Below, piece after piece: positions 9,129-18,401 of a DNA stretch of 64,000 bases (its first letter is position 1; the number at the start of each line of letters is the position of its first letter). Source of the DNA: Pseudoxanthomonas koreensis. Lineage in GTDB: Bacteria > Pseudomonadota > Gammaproteobacteria > Xanthomonadales > Xanthomonadaceae. The position numbers and the translations under genes were made by a program. The notes beneath the pieces were generated by a model. The model saw only the letters and a list, made by a program, of their open reading frames with translations, was not told the DNA's origin and searched no databases. The stretch lies in assembly GCF_010093225.1 (NCBI RefSeq), contig NZ_PDWM01000011.1:1-64000 (forward strand). The letters run 5' to 3'.

Positions 9129-9983
9129 TTGCATGAAGCTGTCGAAAAGTTCCGCCGGCCGCTGGCTGGCCATTTCCCCGGGGCGGCTGGCCCCGGTGCT
9201 CTGGCCCCGCTGCTGCTGCCCGCCGCGGCCAGTCCGTCTTCTCCCAGGGGTGCCGCACCGCCGCAGGTCCTGCCGGCGGTCGCCGCGGTGCTTCCGGACC
9301 TGCCATCCCTTCCGCCTGCAGGCAGCGACCTGGCCATGCGCCTGGCCGATGCCGCGCCGGCCGCCAGCCGCGAAGTGCTGGAACTGGCGGCGCGGGCGAT
9401 GTCCTGCGCGCTGCGCAATCCTTCCTTCGGCGTCGATCCGCAGCGGCTGGGCGTGATCGACTACTCGCGCCCCTCGACCGAACCGCGGCTGTGGGTGTTC
9501 GACCTGGCCGCGCGCAAGCTGCTGTTCGAGGAGTGGGTCGCGCACGGCCGCAACAGCGGCGGGAACCTGACCACGCACTTTTCCAACCGCGACGGCAGCT
9601 ACATGACCAGCCTGGGCGGGTTCACCGCGCAGGAGGCGTACAACGGTGGCAACGGCTATTCGCTGCGCCTGCGCGGGCTGGAGCCGGGCTTCAACGACCG
9701 CGCCCGCGACCGCGCCATCGTCATCCACGGTGCGCCCTACGTGAACCCGGCGGCGGCGAAGCTGCAGGGGCGGCTCGGCCGCAGCCTGGGCTGCCCGGCG
9801 GTGCGGCCGCAGGTGGCGCGGCAGCTGATCGATTCGATCCGGGGTGGCACCTTCGTCTTCGCCTACTACCCGGACCGCGACTGGCTGCAGCGTTCGCAGC
9901 TGCTCGCCGGCGATTGCGACGGGGCGAAGGCACCGGTGCTGGCGGCGCGTGCCTCCGCGGACGCGCCTGCCGGCGCGAACTGA
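9129..9983 (+). CDS. Murein L,D-transpeptidase catalytic domain protein
   Basis: Residues from about 100 on match the YcfS-unrelated murein L,D-transpeptidase catalytic family: DYSRPSTEPRLWVFDL, then AHGRNSGGN, a conserved HGAPYV histidine and the active-site strand GRSLGCPAVRP. The start is uncertain. The open frame begins at TTG 9129 and gives no clear signal peptide start. ATG 9133, in the next frame, gives MKLSKSSAGRWLAISPG, a plausible signal n-region, while the hydrophobic core GALAPLLLPAAAS lies in the main frame. A one-base slip in the C/G runs around 9175-9200 would join them. It may be a real frameshift, a sequencing error or coincidence. The gene is convergent with the permease at 10023 (39 bp apart). 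Confidence 0.8.
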   Translation: MHEAVEKFRRPLAGHFPGAAGPGALAPLLLPAAASPSSPRGAAPPQVLPAVAAVLPDLPSLPPAGSDLAMRLADAAPAASREVLELAARAMSCALRNPSFGVDPQRLGVIDYSRPSTEPRLWVFDLAARKLLFEEWVAHGRNSGGNLTTHFSNRDGSYMTSLGGFTAQEAYNGGNGYSLRLRGLEPGFNDRARDRAIVIHGAPYVNPAAAKLQGRLGRSLGCPAVRPQVARQLIDSIRGGTFVFAYYPDRDWLQRSQLLAGDCDGAKAPVLAARASADAPAGAN

Positions 9984-10022
9984 TCGGCCGCTCCGCCCCT
10001 TGTCCGGCGAGCAGCGTGGCGC

Positions 10023-11426
10023 TCAGACCCAGCCGGTCGCGTAGTACACGCCGATGATGAAGAACACTGCCAGCGTCTTGATGACGGTGATGGCGAAGAT
10101 GTCCTTGTAGGACGTGCGGTGGGTGAGTCCGGTCACCGCCAGCAGGGTGATCACCGCGCCGTTGTGCGGCAGGGTGTCCATGCCGCCGGAGGCCATCGAC
10201 GCGACCCGGTGCAGCACGTCCATCGGGATGCCGTAGGCCTGCGCGTTGGCGATGAAGGTGTCGCCCATCGCTGCCAAAGCGATGCTCAGGCCGCCGGAGG
10301 CCGAGCCGGTGATGCCGGCCAGCACGGTGATCGACACGGCCTGGTTGATCAGGGGATTGGGGATCGCGCCCAGCGCGTCGGCCACCACCAGGAAGCCGGG
10401 CAGGGCGGCGATGATCGCGCCGAAGCCGTACTCGGAGGCGGTGTTCATCGAGGCCAGCATCGCACCGCCGACGGCGGCCTTGGTGCCTTCGGCGAAGGCG
10501 GCCGTGACCGGCTTCCAGGCGAAGGCGAGCACGCTGAAGATGCCGACCAGCAGCGCACCCTGCACCGCCCAGATCGCCGCGACCTTGGCCACCTCCTGGA
10601 CCACCGGCGCCGGGCTGCCGATCACCGAGGGGATGAATTCGTGGCTGGTCCCGTACAGCGCCGGGATCCAGCGGGTCAGCAGGAAGTTGGACACGCCCAC
10701 CAGCAGCAGCGGCAGCACCGCCACCAGCGGGTGCGCCAGGCGTTCGCCGCGGAACGGTTCCGGTTCGTTGCGAAGTTCCACGCCGCTGGCGTAGCCGTCG
10801 CCGTTGCGCACGGCCGCGCGCCGGCGCCATTCCAGGTAGGTCATGCCCACGGCCAGGATGAAAACGCTGCCGATGGTGCCCAGCACCGGCGCCGCCCACG
10901 AGGTGGTGCCGAAGAACGCGGTGGGGATGATGTTCTGGATCTGCGGCGTGCCCGGCAGCGCGTCCATGGTGAAGGTGAACGCACCCAGCGCGATCGTGCC
11001 CGGGATCAGCCGCTTGGGGATGTTGTTCTGGCGAAAGAGTTCGGCGGCGAACGGGTAGACCGCGAACACCACCACGAACAGCGACACGCCGCCGTAGGTC
11101 AGCACCGCGCACACCAGCACGATCGACAGGATCGCGCGCTCGGCGCCGACCAGGCGGATGGTCGCCGCGACAATGGCCTTGGAGAAGCCGGAGATCTCGA
11201 TCAGCTTGCCGAACACCGCGCCGAGCAGGAACACGGGGAAGTACAGCTTCAGGAAGCCGACCATCTTCTCCATGAACAGGCCGGTGAACATGGGCGCGAC
11301 CAGCGACGGGTCGGTCAGCAGAACCGCGCCCATCGCCGCCACCGGCGCGAACAGGATCACGCTGTAGCCGCGGTAGGCCACGATCATCAGGAACGCCAGC
11401 GCCGCCAGCACGATCAACAACGACAT
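10023..11426 (-). CDS. GntP-family permease, possibly for 3-hydroxybutyrate
   Basis: This is an integral membrane carrier (467 aa) with about 12 hydrophobic segments. It carries typical GntP-family features: the N-terminal YRGYSVILFAPVAAMGA, TFTMDALPGTPQIQNIIPT, and the late LAGITGSASGGLSIALAAMGDTF and GGMDTLPHNGAVITLLAVTGL. The family exchanges gluconate or other small organic acids with protons; substrate cannot be read from sequence. ATG 11426 is chosen because MSLLIVLAALAF begins the first membrane helix and a GGAGG run precedes it. A site at 11495-11510, 69 bp upstream, nearly matches one 66 bp upstream of the 3-hydroxybutyrate dehydrogenase, so a hydroxybutyrate-like substrate is my inference. 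Gluconate is the main alternative. It diverges from the TonB receptor at 11597. Confidence 0.85.
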   Translation of the reverse strand: MSLLIVLAALAFLMIVAYRGYSVILFAPVAAMGAVLLTDPSLVAPMFTGLFMEKMVGFLKLYFPVFLLGAVFGKLIEISGFSKAIVAATIRLVGAERAILSIVLVCAVLTYGGVSLFVVVFAVYPFAAELFRQNNIPKRLIPGTIALGAFTFTMDALPGTPQIQNIIPTAFFGTTSWAAPVLGTIGSVFILAVGMTYLEWRRRAAVRNGDGYASGVELRNEPEPFRGERLAHPLVAVLPLLLVGVSNFLLTRWIPALYGTSHEFIPSVIGSPAPVVQEVAKVAAIWAVQGALLVGIFSVLAFAWKPVTAAFAEGTKAAVGGAMLASMNTASEYGFGAIIAALPGFLVVADALGAIPNPLINQAVSITVLAGITGSASGGLSIALAAMGDTFIANAQAYGIPMDVLHRVASMASGGMDTLPHNGAVITLLAVTGLTHRTSYKDIFAITVIKTLAVFFIIGVYYATGWV

Positions 11427-11494
11427 CCACGCACCCCGCCCGCCTCCCGTGGCGGTGCGGCGCAGTATCCGGGCGCCCCCGGGCCGGGCCCACT

Positions 11495-11510
11495 GTACCA
11501 ACGGACGATG
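11495..11510 (-). promoter_or_regulatory. Candidate operator shared with the hydroxybutyrate dehydrogenase promoter
   Basis: GTACCAACGGACGATG here corresponds to GTACCAAAGTACGATG at 19916-19931, and both are followed by nCGCCGC. Read on the gene strand, each ends 66-69 bp before the ATG. About 25 bases beyond GGTAC toward the gene lies a -10-like GATACT (permease) or TAAGCT (dehydrogenase). The arrangement suggests an activator site over the -35 region. That the linked NarL-type regulator binds it is inference. Confidence 0.5.
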
Positions 11511-11596
11511 CCGCCGCCGCCGGCGGCCGCCTAAGGTGCGCACCATTGGCAGGCATGTGCCCGCCACAACGTCCTGCACTTGGGAGGAGGGGACTG

Positions 11597-13804
11597 ATGA
11601 AGCGCAAGTATCTGAGCCTGGCGATCGGTTGCGTGCTGGTGTCGCCGGCGATGCCGGCATGGTCGCAGGATGAAGCCGCGGCCGAGAAGGGCGTCAAGGC
11701 CACGCAGCTCGACACCGTGACGGTCACCGCGCGCAAGCGCGAGGAAACGCTGCAGGAAGTGCCGGTGGCGGTCACCGCGTTCACGCCGGAGACCCTCGAC
11801 AAGCTGAACATCGAGGACCTCGGCGACCTCGACGCGCAGGTGCCCAACCTGACCGTCTACGCTGCGCGCGGCTCGACCAGCACCATCACCGCCTACATCC
11901 GCGGCATCGGCCAGGCCGACCCGCTGTGGGGCGTGGACCCGGGCGTGGGCATCTACCTGGACGACGTCTACCTGGCCCGCCCGCAGGGCGCGCTGCTGGA
12001 CGTGTTCGACGTCGAGCGCATCGAAGTGCTGCGCGGCCCGCAGGGCACCCTGTACGGCAAGAACACCATCGGCGGCGCGATCAAGTACGTCTCGCGCGGC
12101 CTGCAGAAGGACACCTCGGGCTTCGCCTCGGTCACCGTCGGCAACTACAACCAGCTCGACGCCAAGGCCAGCATCGGCGGCTCCATCAGCGACGGCGCGC
12201 TGCGCGGCCGCGTCGCGGTGGCGAGCATGAACCGCGACGGCTACGGCGACAACCTGCATACCGGCCAGGAAGTCTCCGACAAGGAGATCAACGCCCTGCG
12301 CGCCCAGTTCGGCGCCTACGCCAGCGATGACTTCGACGTGCAGTTCGCCCTGGACTGGATGGACGACCAGTCCGGCGTGCGCGGCGCGAAGATGCTGGCC
12401 GCCAACCCGCTGGCGCCGGCGTACCCGCCGCTGGACGACCGCTACGACATCCGCAGCGCGATGAAGAACATCAACGACACCATCATGAAGGGTGCGTCGA
12501 TGACGGTGAACTGGCGCGCCAACGACGACTGGGCGTTCAAGTACGTCATCGCCAAGCGCGAATCGGACACCGAGACCAACATCGACTTCGACACCACGCC
12601 GATGACCCTGGTCGACGTGCGTGCGTTCTACAACGACCAGCAGGTCAGCAACGAGTTCCAGGTCAACTACGACGGTGGCGGCCGCTCCCGCGGCGTGATG
12701 GGCCTGTACTTCTTCAACGGCGACGCCGGCGGCCAGGTGCTCAACCACTTCTGGAACCCGGCGCTGGCCCCCGGCCTCGCCAACCCGCTGTTCGGCGACA
12801 CCCAGGGCTACGTGAACACCAAGAGCATTGCCCTGTATGCGGACTGGACCTTCGACCTGACCGACGACCTGAGGCTGGACGTCGGCGCGCGCTACACCGA
12901 CGAGGACAAGCACGCGGTGGCGCTGAACCGCTTCTACACCGACCTGGACTACGACACCGCGTGGGGCACGGCGGCCAACTTCGACAAGACGGTGAACTTC
13001 AGCAACGTCTCGCCGAAGGCCTCGCTGAACTACCAGTTCACGCCCGACATCATGGGCTACGCGTCCTTCAGCCGCGGCTTCAAGTCCGGCGGCTACAACA
13101 TCCGCGCCAACACCACCGCGATCCCGCGTTCGGGCGAGCCGTTCCAGGACGAGCAGGTGGACAGCTACGAGATCGGCAGCAAGATGGCCTTCCTCGACCA
13201 GCGCGCGTTCCTGAACCTGGCCTACTTCTACAACCAGTACGAGGACATCCAGCTGTCGGTGTTCACCTCGTACACGCTGCCGGGCGGCGGGGAGAGCTTC
13301 TTCGGCGACTTCACCAACGCCGGCAAGGGCACCGTACAGGGCGTGGAAGTGGAATACCAGTTCCTGCCGACCGAGAACTGGCTGTTCAGCGGCAACGTGG
13401 CGTGGCTGGACGCGGAGTACGACGAGTTCATGAGCGGTGGCGTCAACATCGCCGATACCCAGTACTTCACCAACGCCCCGGAGTTCTCCGGCGCGGTGAA
13501 CGCGGAGTGGCGCACCGACCTGGCCAATGGCGGCCACCTGTCGGCGCGGTTGACCTACGCGTACCAGAGCGAAGTGTGGCCGACCACCGACCTGAGCCCG
13601 GTGATCAAGCAGGATGGCTATGGCCTGGTCAACGCCGGCGTGATCTGGGACGTCAACGACGACTGGCAGCTGTCGCTGCAGGGCAGCAACCTGGCCGACG
13701 AGGAGTACCGGACCACCGGCTACAACATCGGTGCCTACGGCGTGCTGACCGGCTTCTACGGTGCGCCGCGCACCTACAGCCTGAGCGCACGCTACAGCTT
13801 CTGA
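11597..13804 (+). CDS. TonB-dependent outer-membrane receptor
   Basis: This is a 735-residue beta-barrel receptor. A signal peptide (MKRKYLSLAIGCVLVS, cut near AWS-QD) and a TonB-box-like LDTVTVTARKREE lead into the plug, with EVPVAVTAFTPETLDKL, RGIGQADP and the plug end GVGIYLDDVYLARPQGALLDVFDVERIEVLRGPQGTL in parts. The barrel ends in ...YSLSARYSF with terminal Phe. It is of the general Cirin/FecA-like type used for iron chelates or small organic ligands; no ligand can be named. ATG 11597 follows a strong GGGAGGAGGGG site. The gene diverges from the GntP permease and shares its 170-bp intergenic region, so they could be co-controlled. A strong hairpin ends it. Confidence 0.9.
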   Translation: MKRKYLSLAIGCVLVSPAMPAWSQDEAAAEKGVKATQLDTVTVTARKREETLQEVPVAVTAFTPETLDKLNIEDLGDLDAQVPNLTVYAARGSTSTITAYIRGIGQADPLWGVDPGVGIYLDDVYLARPQGALLDVFDVERIEVLRGPQGTLYGKNTIGGAIKYVSRGLQKDTSGFASVTVGNYNQLDAKASIGGSISDGALRGRVAVASMNRDGYGDNLHTGQEVSDKEINALRAQFGAYASDDFDVQFALDWMDDQSGVRGAKMLAANPLAPAYPPLDDRYDIRSAMKNINDTIMKGASMTVNWRANDDWAFKYVIAKRESDTETNIDFDTTPMTLVDVRAFYNDQQVSNEFQVNYDGGGRSRGVMGLYFFNGDAGGQVLNHFWNPALAPGLANPLFGDTQGYVNTKSIALYADWTFDLTDDLRLDVGARYTDEDKHAVALNRFYTDLDYDTAWGTAANFDKTVNFSNVSPKASLNYQFTPDIMGYASFSRGFKSGGYNIRANTTAIPRSGEPFQDEQVDSYEIGSKMAFLDQRAFLNLAYFYNQYEDIQLSVFTSYTLPGGGESFFGDFTNAGKGTVQGVEVEYQFLPTENWLFSGNVAWLDAEYDEFMSGGVNIADTQYFTNAPEFSGAVNAEWRTDLANGGHLSARLTYAYQSEVWPTTDLSPVIKQDGYGLVNAGVIWDVNDDWQLSLQGSNLADEEYRTTGYNIGAYGVLTGFYGAPRTYSLSARYSF

Positions 13805-13835
13805 CCGGTATCCGTTCCATCGGGGGTGATGGCGC

Positions 13836-13863
13836 ACGGCGGCGGGCTTCGGCCCGCCGCCGT
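13836..13863 (+). terminator. Strong hairpin terminator after the TonB receptor
   Basis: A perfect 12-bp stem, ACGGCGGCGGGC (13836-13847) with GCCCGCCGCCGT (13852-13863), closes a TTCG tetraloop 31 bp after the receptor stop. It separates the receptor transcript from the kinase gene starting at 13928. Confidence 0.75.
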
Positions 13864-13927
13864 CGCGTTATGCTCACGGCACGGAGGCGGGGCGGGGGAG
13901 TGGGGTGAACATGCAGGCCGGGACGCC

Positions 13928-16900
13928 ATGCTGAGCCTGGGGCTGGTCGCCGTGGCCGGGGTGCTGTGGCTGGCGTTGATGTTCGGCACCGCGCTGTACG
14001 GCGAGCGCCGGCCGGCCCTGTTCGCACGGCACTGGAACCACGTCTACGCGCTGTCGCTGGCGGTGCACTGCACCAGCTGGACCTTCTACGGCACCGTCAC
14101 CCAGGCCGCCCGCTACGGCTGGCCGCTGCCGCCGACCTTCGTCGGCGCGATCCTGTTCTATGCGCTGGCCATGGGCTTCATGGTCCGCCTGGTGCGGCTG
14201 GCGCGGGAGACCAACGCCACCTCGCTGGCCGACCTGATCGCCACCCGCCTGGGCAAGGACGCGTGGCTGGCCGCCACGGTCACCGTGGTCGCCGCGCTGG
14301 GCCTGATCCCCTACATCGCCCTGCAGCTCAAGGCGGTGGCGATGAGCTTCGCCACGCTGACCCGCAGCGGCGTGGAGAACGGGCCGTTCTGGCGCGACAG
14401 CGCGCTGTACGTGGCCCTGGCCATGGCCCTGTTCGCGATGCTGTTCGGCACCCGCCGGGCCAGCGCGGCCGAGCACAACCGCGGGCTGGTGCTGGCGATG
14501 GCGGTCGAGTCGGTATTCAAGCTGGCGGCGATGCTGGCGCTGGGCGCGTTCGTCTGGTTCGGGCTGGACGCGCTGCCGGAAATCGCCGCCGCGCCGCCAC
14601 CGGCCAGCCCCGCCGCGCCGGTGGGCGGCTTCCTGCCGCTGGTGCTGCTCGGCGCGCTGGCGATGTTCATCCTGCCGCACCAGTTCCACGTCGGCGTGGT
14701 CGAGTGCCGCGACGAGCGCGACGTGCGTACCGCGCGCTGGCTGTTCCCGCTGTACCTGCTGCTGATCGCCGCGCCGACCCTGCCGCTGGCCCACGCCGGC
14801 CGCGCCCTGCTCGGCGACGACGTGCCCTCGGACATGTACTCGCTGGCGCTGCCGGTCTCGCAAGGCCACGAGGGCGTGGCCCTGTTCGCCTTCCTCGGCG
14901 GGCTCAGCGCGGCCACCGGCATGGTCGTGGTCAGCACGCTCACCCTGAGCCTGATGATCGGCAACCACTGGTTCGCGCCGGGCCTGCTGCGCGGCGCCTG
15001 GGCGCGCGGCGACGGCGGCGACCGCCGCGGCGACCTGATCCGGCTGCGCCGCGCCGGCATCGCCGCGATCATGCTGCTGGCCTGGGCGTACAGCCGGCTG
15101 GTGGCCGGCAACGAGGCGCTGGCCGACGTCGGCGCGCTGTCGTTCTCGGCGCTGGCCACGCTGGCGCCGGTGCTGGCGTTCGCGGTGTGGCGGCCGCAGA
15201 CCCCGCCGCGCGCGGCGATCGCCGGCGTCATCGCGGCCTTCCTCACCTGGGCCTGGGTGCTGATGACGCCGACCGTGGCCGCCGCCGCGGCGCTGGACGC
15301 GCACTGGATCGAACACGGCCCGTTCGGCCAGCGCTGGCTCGCGCCCGGCGGGCTGTTCGGCCTGACCGGCTGGAGTCCGCTCGGCCGCGCGGTCGGCGCC
15401 AGCCTGTTCATGGGCACGCTGGTGACCCTGCTGGCGATGGCATGGCGGCGCGAGGCGCCGCACCGCGCCAGCCGCAACCTGGATGCCGATGCGCTGCGCG
15501 ACGCCGGGCGCCGCTTCCTGCCCGGCGACAAGGTGGCCGAACTGCTGGCGTCGGCGCCGCGCAGCGGCCCGGTGCCGGCGCTGGTGGAGGCACGGGTGGA
15601 GCGCGAGCTGTCGGCGGTGCTGGGCGCCGCATCGGCGCGTCTGCTGCTGGACGCGGCGCGGCGCGAGAGCGGCGATCTGGACACGGTGGCGGCGATCGTC
15701 GGCGAGGCCTCGCAGGACCTGCGCTTCAACCAGCAGGTGCTGCAGGCGGCGTTGCAGAACATGAGCCAGGGCATCAGCGTGATCGACCGCGAGCAGCGGC
15801 TGGTGGCGTGGAACCGCCGCTACGTCGAACTGTTCGGCTTCCCCGAGGAACTGCTGCAGGTGGGAAGGCCGATCGCCGAGTTGACGGCATGGTTCCTGCG
15901 GCGGCAGGCCCCGGGCGGGCTTGAGGCCAGGCAGTTCGCCAAGGCGATCGAGCGGCGCCTGGCGTTCATGCGCCACGGCAGCCCGCACCTGACCGAGCGC
16001 GTGTTCCCGGACGGCAGCATCGTGGAAATCCGCGGCAACCCGATGCCGGGCGGCGGCTTCGTCGCCACCTTCACCGACGTGACCGCGTTCCGCGAGGCCG
16101 AGCGCGGCCTGATCCGGGCCAACGAGACCCTGGAGCAGCGCGTGGTCGAGCGCACCGCGCTGCTGGAGACGGCAAAGCAGGAAGCCGAACACGCCAACGA
16201 CGCCAAGAGCCGCTTCCTCGCCGCGATCGGCCACGACCTGCTGCAGCCGTTGCACGCCGCGCAGCTGTTCGTCGATTCACTGTCGCAGCAGATCTCCGGC
16301 GCACCCGATGCCCAGGCCGCGCCGGCGCATGCGCCGCCGCCGCGCGAGACCCTGCGCCAGCTCGGCGGCGCGCTGGATTCGACCACCGACCTGCTTACCG
16401 GGCTGCTGGACATGTCGCGGCTGGAAGCCGGCGGCCTGGTCCCGGCGCCGCGCGACTTCCCGCTGGACGAAGTGCTGGCACCGCTGGCCGAGCAGTTCCG
16501 GGCGATGGCCGGCGAGCGCGGGCTGGCCTTCGCCTACCGCCCGACCGCGCTGTGGGTGCACAGCGATCCGCAGCTGCTGCGGCGGGTGCTGCAGAACTTC
16601 CTCGGCAACGCGGTGCGCTACACCGCGCGCGGGCGCGTGGTGCTCGGCGCACGGCGCGGCGATGGACGTGTGCGGATCGAGGTCCACGACACCGGGCCGG
16701 GCGTGCCGGAGGCGGCACGCGCGGCGATCTTCGAGGAGTTCCGGCGCGGCGAGGATGCGCCGGGGCAGGGCCTGGGCCTGGGCCTGTCGATCGCCGACCG
16801 CATCGCCGGCCTGCTGCAGGCGCCGCTGACCCTGCGCAGCGTGGAAGGGCGCGGCTCGGTGTTCGCGGTGGACGTGGCGCGTGCGCAGGCACCTGCCGCT

Positions 16901-17317
16901 GCCAGGCCGGTGGCGGCCGTGGCGGCCGGCAAGGTGCGCGGCCTGGCCGGGCGGCGGATCCTGCTGGTGGACAACGACGCCGACGCCCTGGCCGCGCTGG
17001 CGCAGTTGCTCGCCGGCTGGGGCTGCGAGGTGGCCCCCGCCGCCGATGGCGACGGCGCCGCTGCCGCGCTGGCGCAGCGGCCGGCCGACCTGTGGCTGTT
17101 CGACTACCACCTCGACCGTGGCGACACCGGCGCGCTGCTGGCGGCACGACTGCGTGGCCGCTACGGGCCGGCGCCGTGCCTGATCCTGTCCGCCGATGCA
17201 GGCGAGGCCACCCGCAGCGCGGTGCAGGAAGCAGAACTTGCGCTGCTGCCCAAGCCGGTGCGCCCGCTGGCGCTGAAGTCGGTGCTGGACCGCATGCTCG
17301 CCGCCACCCGCCGCTGA
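13928..17317 (+). CDS. Hybrid sensor histidine kinase with symporter-like sensor (CrbS/MxtR type)
   Basis: A 1129-residue membrane kinase. Residues 1 to about 515 form a sodium-solute-symporter-like region with about 13 membrane helices. A linker follows, then a PAS domain near 605-730 (QNMSQGISVIDREQRLVAWNRRY). The HisKA box is FLAAIGHDLLQPLHAAQLF (H769); the ATPase domain shows NFLGNAVRYT and GLGLGLSI. A receiver lies near 1007-1125, with phospho-acceptor D1059 in LFDYHLD and Lys in LLPKPVRP. This domain order and the HDLLQPL box are those of CrbS/MxtR/ErdS kinases, which pair with NarL-type regulators to control acetate use in pseudomonads and vibrios. ATG 13928 is chosen because the first helix begins there. 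The likely partner is the regulator at 18402-19067. The signal sensed is not known from sequence. Confidence 0.9.
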   Translation: MLSLGLVAVAGVLWLALMFGTALYGERRPALFARHWNHVYALSLAVHCTSWTFYGTVTQAARYGWPLPPTFVGAILFYALAMGFMVRLVRLARETNATSLADLIATRLGKDAWLAATVTVVAALGLIPYIALQLKAVAMSFATLTRSGVENGPFWRDSALYVALAMALFAMLFGTRRASAAEHNRGLVLAMAVESVFKLAAMLALGAFVWFGLDALPEIAAAPPPASPAAPVGGFLPLVLLGALAMFILPHQFHVGVVECRDERDVRTARWLFPLYLLLIAAPTLPLAHAGRALLGDDVPSDMYSLALPVSQGHEGVALFAFLGGLSAATGMVVVSTLTLSLMIGNHWFAPGLLRGAWARGDGGDRRGDLIRLRRAGIAAIMLLAWAYSRLVAGNEALADVGALSFSALATLAPVLAFAVWRPQTPPRAAIAGVIAAFLTWAWVLMTPTVAAAAALDAHWIEHGPFGQRWLAPGGLFGLTGWSPLGRAVGASLFMGTLVTLLAMAWRREAPHRASRNLDADALRDAGRRFLPGDKVAELLASAPRSGPVPALVEARVERELSAVLGAASARLLLDAARRESGDLDTVAAIVGEASQDLRFNQQVLQAALQNMSQGISVIDREQRLVAWNRRYVELFGFPEELLQVGRPIAELTAWFLRRQAPGGLEARQFAKAIERRLAFMRHGSPHLTERVFPDGSIVEIRGNPMPGGGFVATFTDVTAFREAERGLIRANETLEQRVVERTALLETAKQEAEHANDAKSRFLAAIGHDLLQPLHAAQLFVDSLSQQISGAPDAQAAPAHAPPPRETLRQLGGALDSTTDLLTGLLDMSRLEAGGLVPAPRDFPLDEVLAPLAEQFRAMAGERGLAFAYRPTALWVHSDPQLLRRVLQNFLGNAVRYTARGRVVLGARRGDGRVRIEVHDTGPGVPEAARAAIFEEFRRGEDAPGQGLGLGLSIADRIAGLLQAPLTLRSVEGRGSVFAVDVARAQAPAAARPVAAVAAGKVRGLAGRRILLVDNDADALAALAQLLAGWGCEVAPAADGDGAAAALAQRPADLWLFDYHLDRGDTGALLAARLRGRYGPAPCLILSADAGEATRSAVQEAELALLPKPVRPLALKSVLDRMLAATRR

Positions 17318-17332
17318 CCATCCGGCCCGACC

Positions 17333-17469
17333 CTGTAGGAGCCCACTTCAGGGGGCGACCCGGTTGCGTCCGCACGCAGCCGGGATCAACGCGACCGATC
17401 CGGAGATTCCGCGTTCAACGTGGCGCGTTCCGGCGCCGGCGGGTCGCCCCCTGAAGTGGGCTCCTACAG
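17333..17469. repeat. REPIN-like palindrome, copy 1
   Basis: Perfect 30-bp inverted arms, 17333-17362 and 17440-17469, begin with the core CTGTAGGAGCCCACTTCAGG and enclose 77 bp. The same core occurs at 31771 and 39639. The unit lies between the kinase and the NUDIX gene. Paired inverted REP sequences of this form are normally mobilised in trans by a RAYT transposase, which is not in this window. Confidence 0.85.
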
Positions 17470-17597
17470 GGGGGGGACGGTTGGCGGCGCCGACGCAACA
17501 CGCGCAGCAGGCGCCGCAAGGGCAGCAAGGGCAACAGACCCGGTTGTGCAACAGGCGCGGCGGGTAGAATCGCGCGACTCCCGCGCAGGCTCCGCCG

Positions 17598-18086
17598 ATG
17601 CCCTACACCCCCATCGTCGCCACCCTCGGCTACGTGCTCTCGCCGGACCGGCGGCGGGTGCTGATGGTTCACCGCAACACGCGCCCCGGCGACCAGCACC
17701 TGGGCAAGTACAACGGCCTGGGCGGCAAGATCGAGCGCGACGAGGACGTGGTCGCCGGCATGCGTCGCGAGATCCGCGAGGAGGCCGGGATCGAATGCGA
17801 CACGCTGCGCCTGCGCGGCACGATCAGCTGGCCGGGCTTCGGCAAGCACGGCGAGGACTGGCTGGGCTTCGTGTTCGTCGTCGATGGCTGGAGCGGCACG
17901 CCGCTGCAGTCCAATCCGGAAGGCACGCTGGAGTGGATCGAGGTGGAGCGCATCCTCGAGCTGCCGCTGTGGGACGGCGACCGCCACTTCCTGCCGCTGG
18001 TGTTCGATGCCGACCCGCGCGCATTTCACGGGGTGATGCCGTACCGCGACGGGCGGATGCAGTCCTGGAGCTTCTCGCGGATCTGA
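17598..18086 (+). CDS. NUDIX hydrolase, 8-oxo-dGTP diphosphatase-like
   Basis: This is a 162-residue single-domain NUDIX protein. The full signature GX5EX7REUXEEXGU is present, from GGKIERDEDVV to REIREEAGI (about residues 40-65), which binds the metal ions and hydrolyses a nucleoside-diphosphate-linked bond. The start MPYTPIVATLGYVLSPDRRRVLMVHRN is typical of the MutT-like group that handles oxidised dGTP, with NGLGGK before the box. The exact substrate is not certain. It stands alone between a REPIN-like repeat and a noncoding repeat region, and is convergent with the response regulator. Confidence 0.85.
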   Translation: MPYTPIVATLGYVLSPDRRRVLMVHRNTRPGDQHLGKYNGLGGKIERDEDVVAGMRREIREEAGIECDTLRLRGTISWPGFGKHGEDWLGFVFVVDGWSGTPLQSNPEGTLEWIEVERILELPLWDGDRHFLPLVFDADPRAFHGVMPYRDGRMQSWSFSRI

Positions 18087-18113
18087 GCGGCGCAGGTTCC
18101 ACGGCGCGCACGC

Positions 18114-18345
18114 CTGTCCACAGCAGGTGTGGAAAGCGATGGGAGAAGGATGTGGATAACCCGCGCAGCGCCTTGCCCGGCAAGGCTGTCAAGATGTGTG
18201 GCTATTTTTTGACCAGGTCATGACCGGACGATGCCCGGGTTTTCCACACCAGCTGTGGATGGATCGCGGACAAGCGTGTGGATAACCACCGCAGCGCCTT
18301 GCGTGGCGGGCCCGTCAAGGGGTGTGGCGGAAAAATGACCAGCGC
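18114..18345. repeat. Two-copy 126-bp-period repeat carrying DnaA-box-like triplets
   Basis: This 315-bp convergent intergenic region holds no gene. Two diverged copies of a roughly 105-bp unit lie 126 bp apart. Each has the same three DnaA-box-like 9-mers in the same order. In copy 1 they are CTGTCCACA (18114-18122), TGTGGAAAG (18128-18136) and a perfect TGTGGATAA (18151-18159). In copy 2 they are TTTTCCACA (18240-18248), TGTGGATGG (18254-18262) and a perfect TGTGGATAA (18277-18285). A shared CGCAGCGCCTTGC block follows each perfect box, and GTCAAG...TGTGTGG/GGTGTGG follows that. The perfect boxes match the DnaA consensus TTATCCACA on the other strand. DnaA titration or activation is a possible role; it is not shown. 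Confidence 0.7.
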
Positions 18346-18401
18346 CTGCATGCAGGCGGATGCGCTGCGTGCGACCGCGGAGGTTCCACGCAGTGGCGCG
18401 C

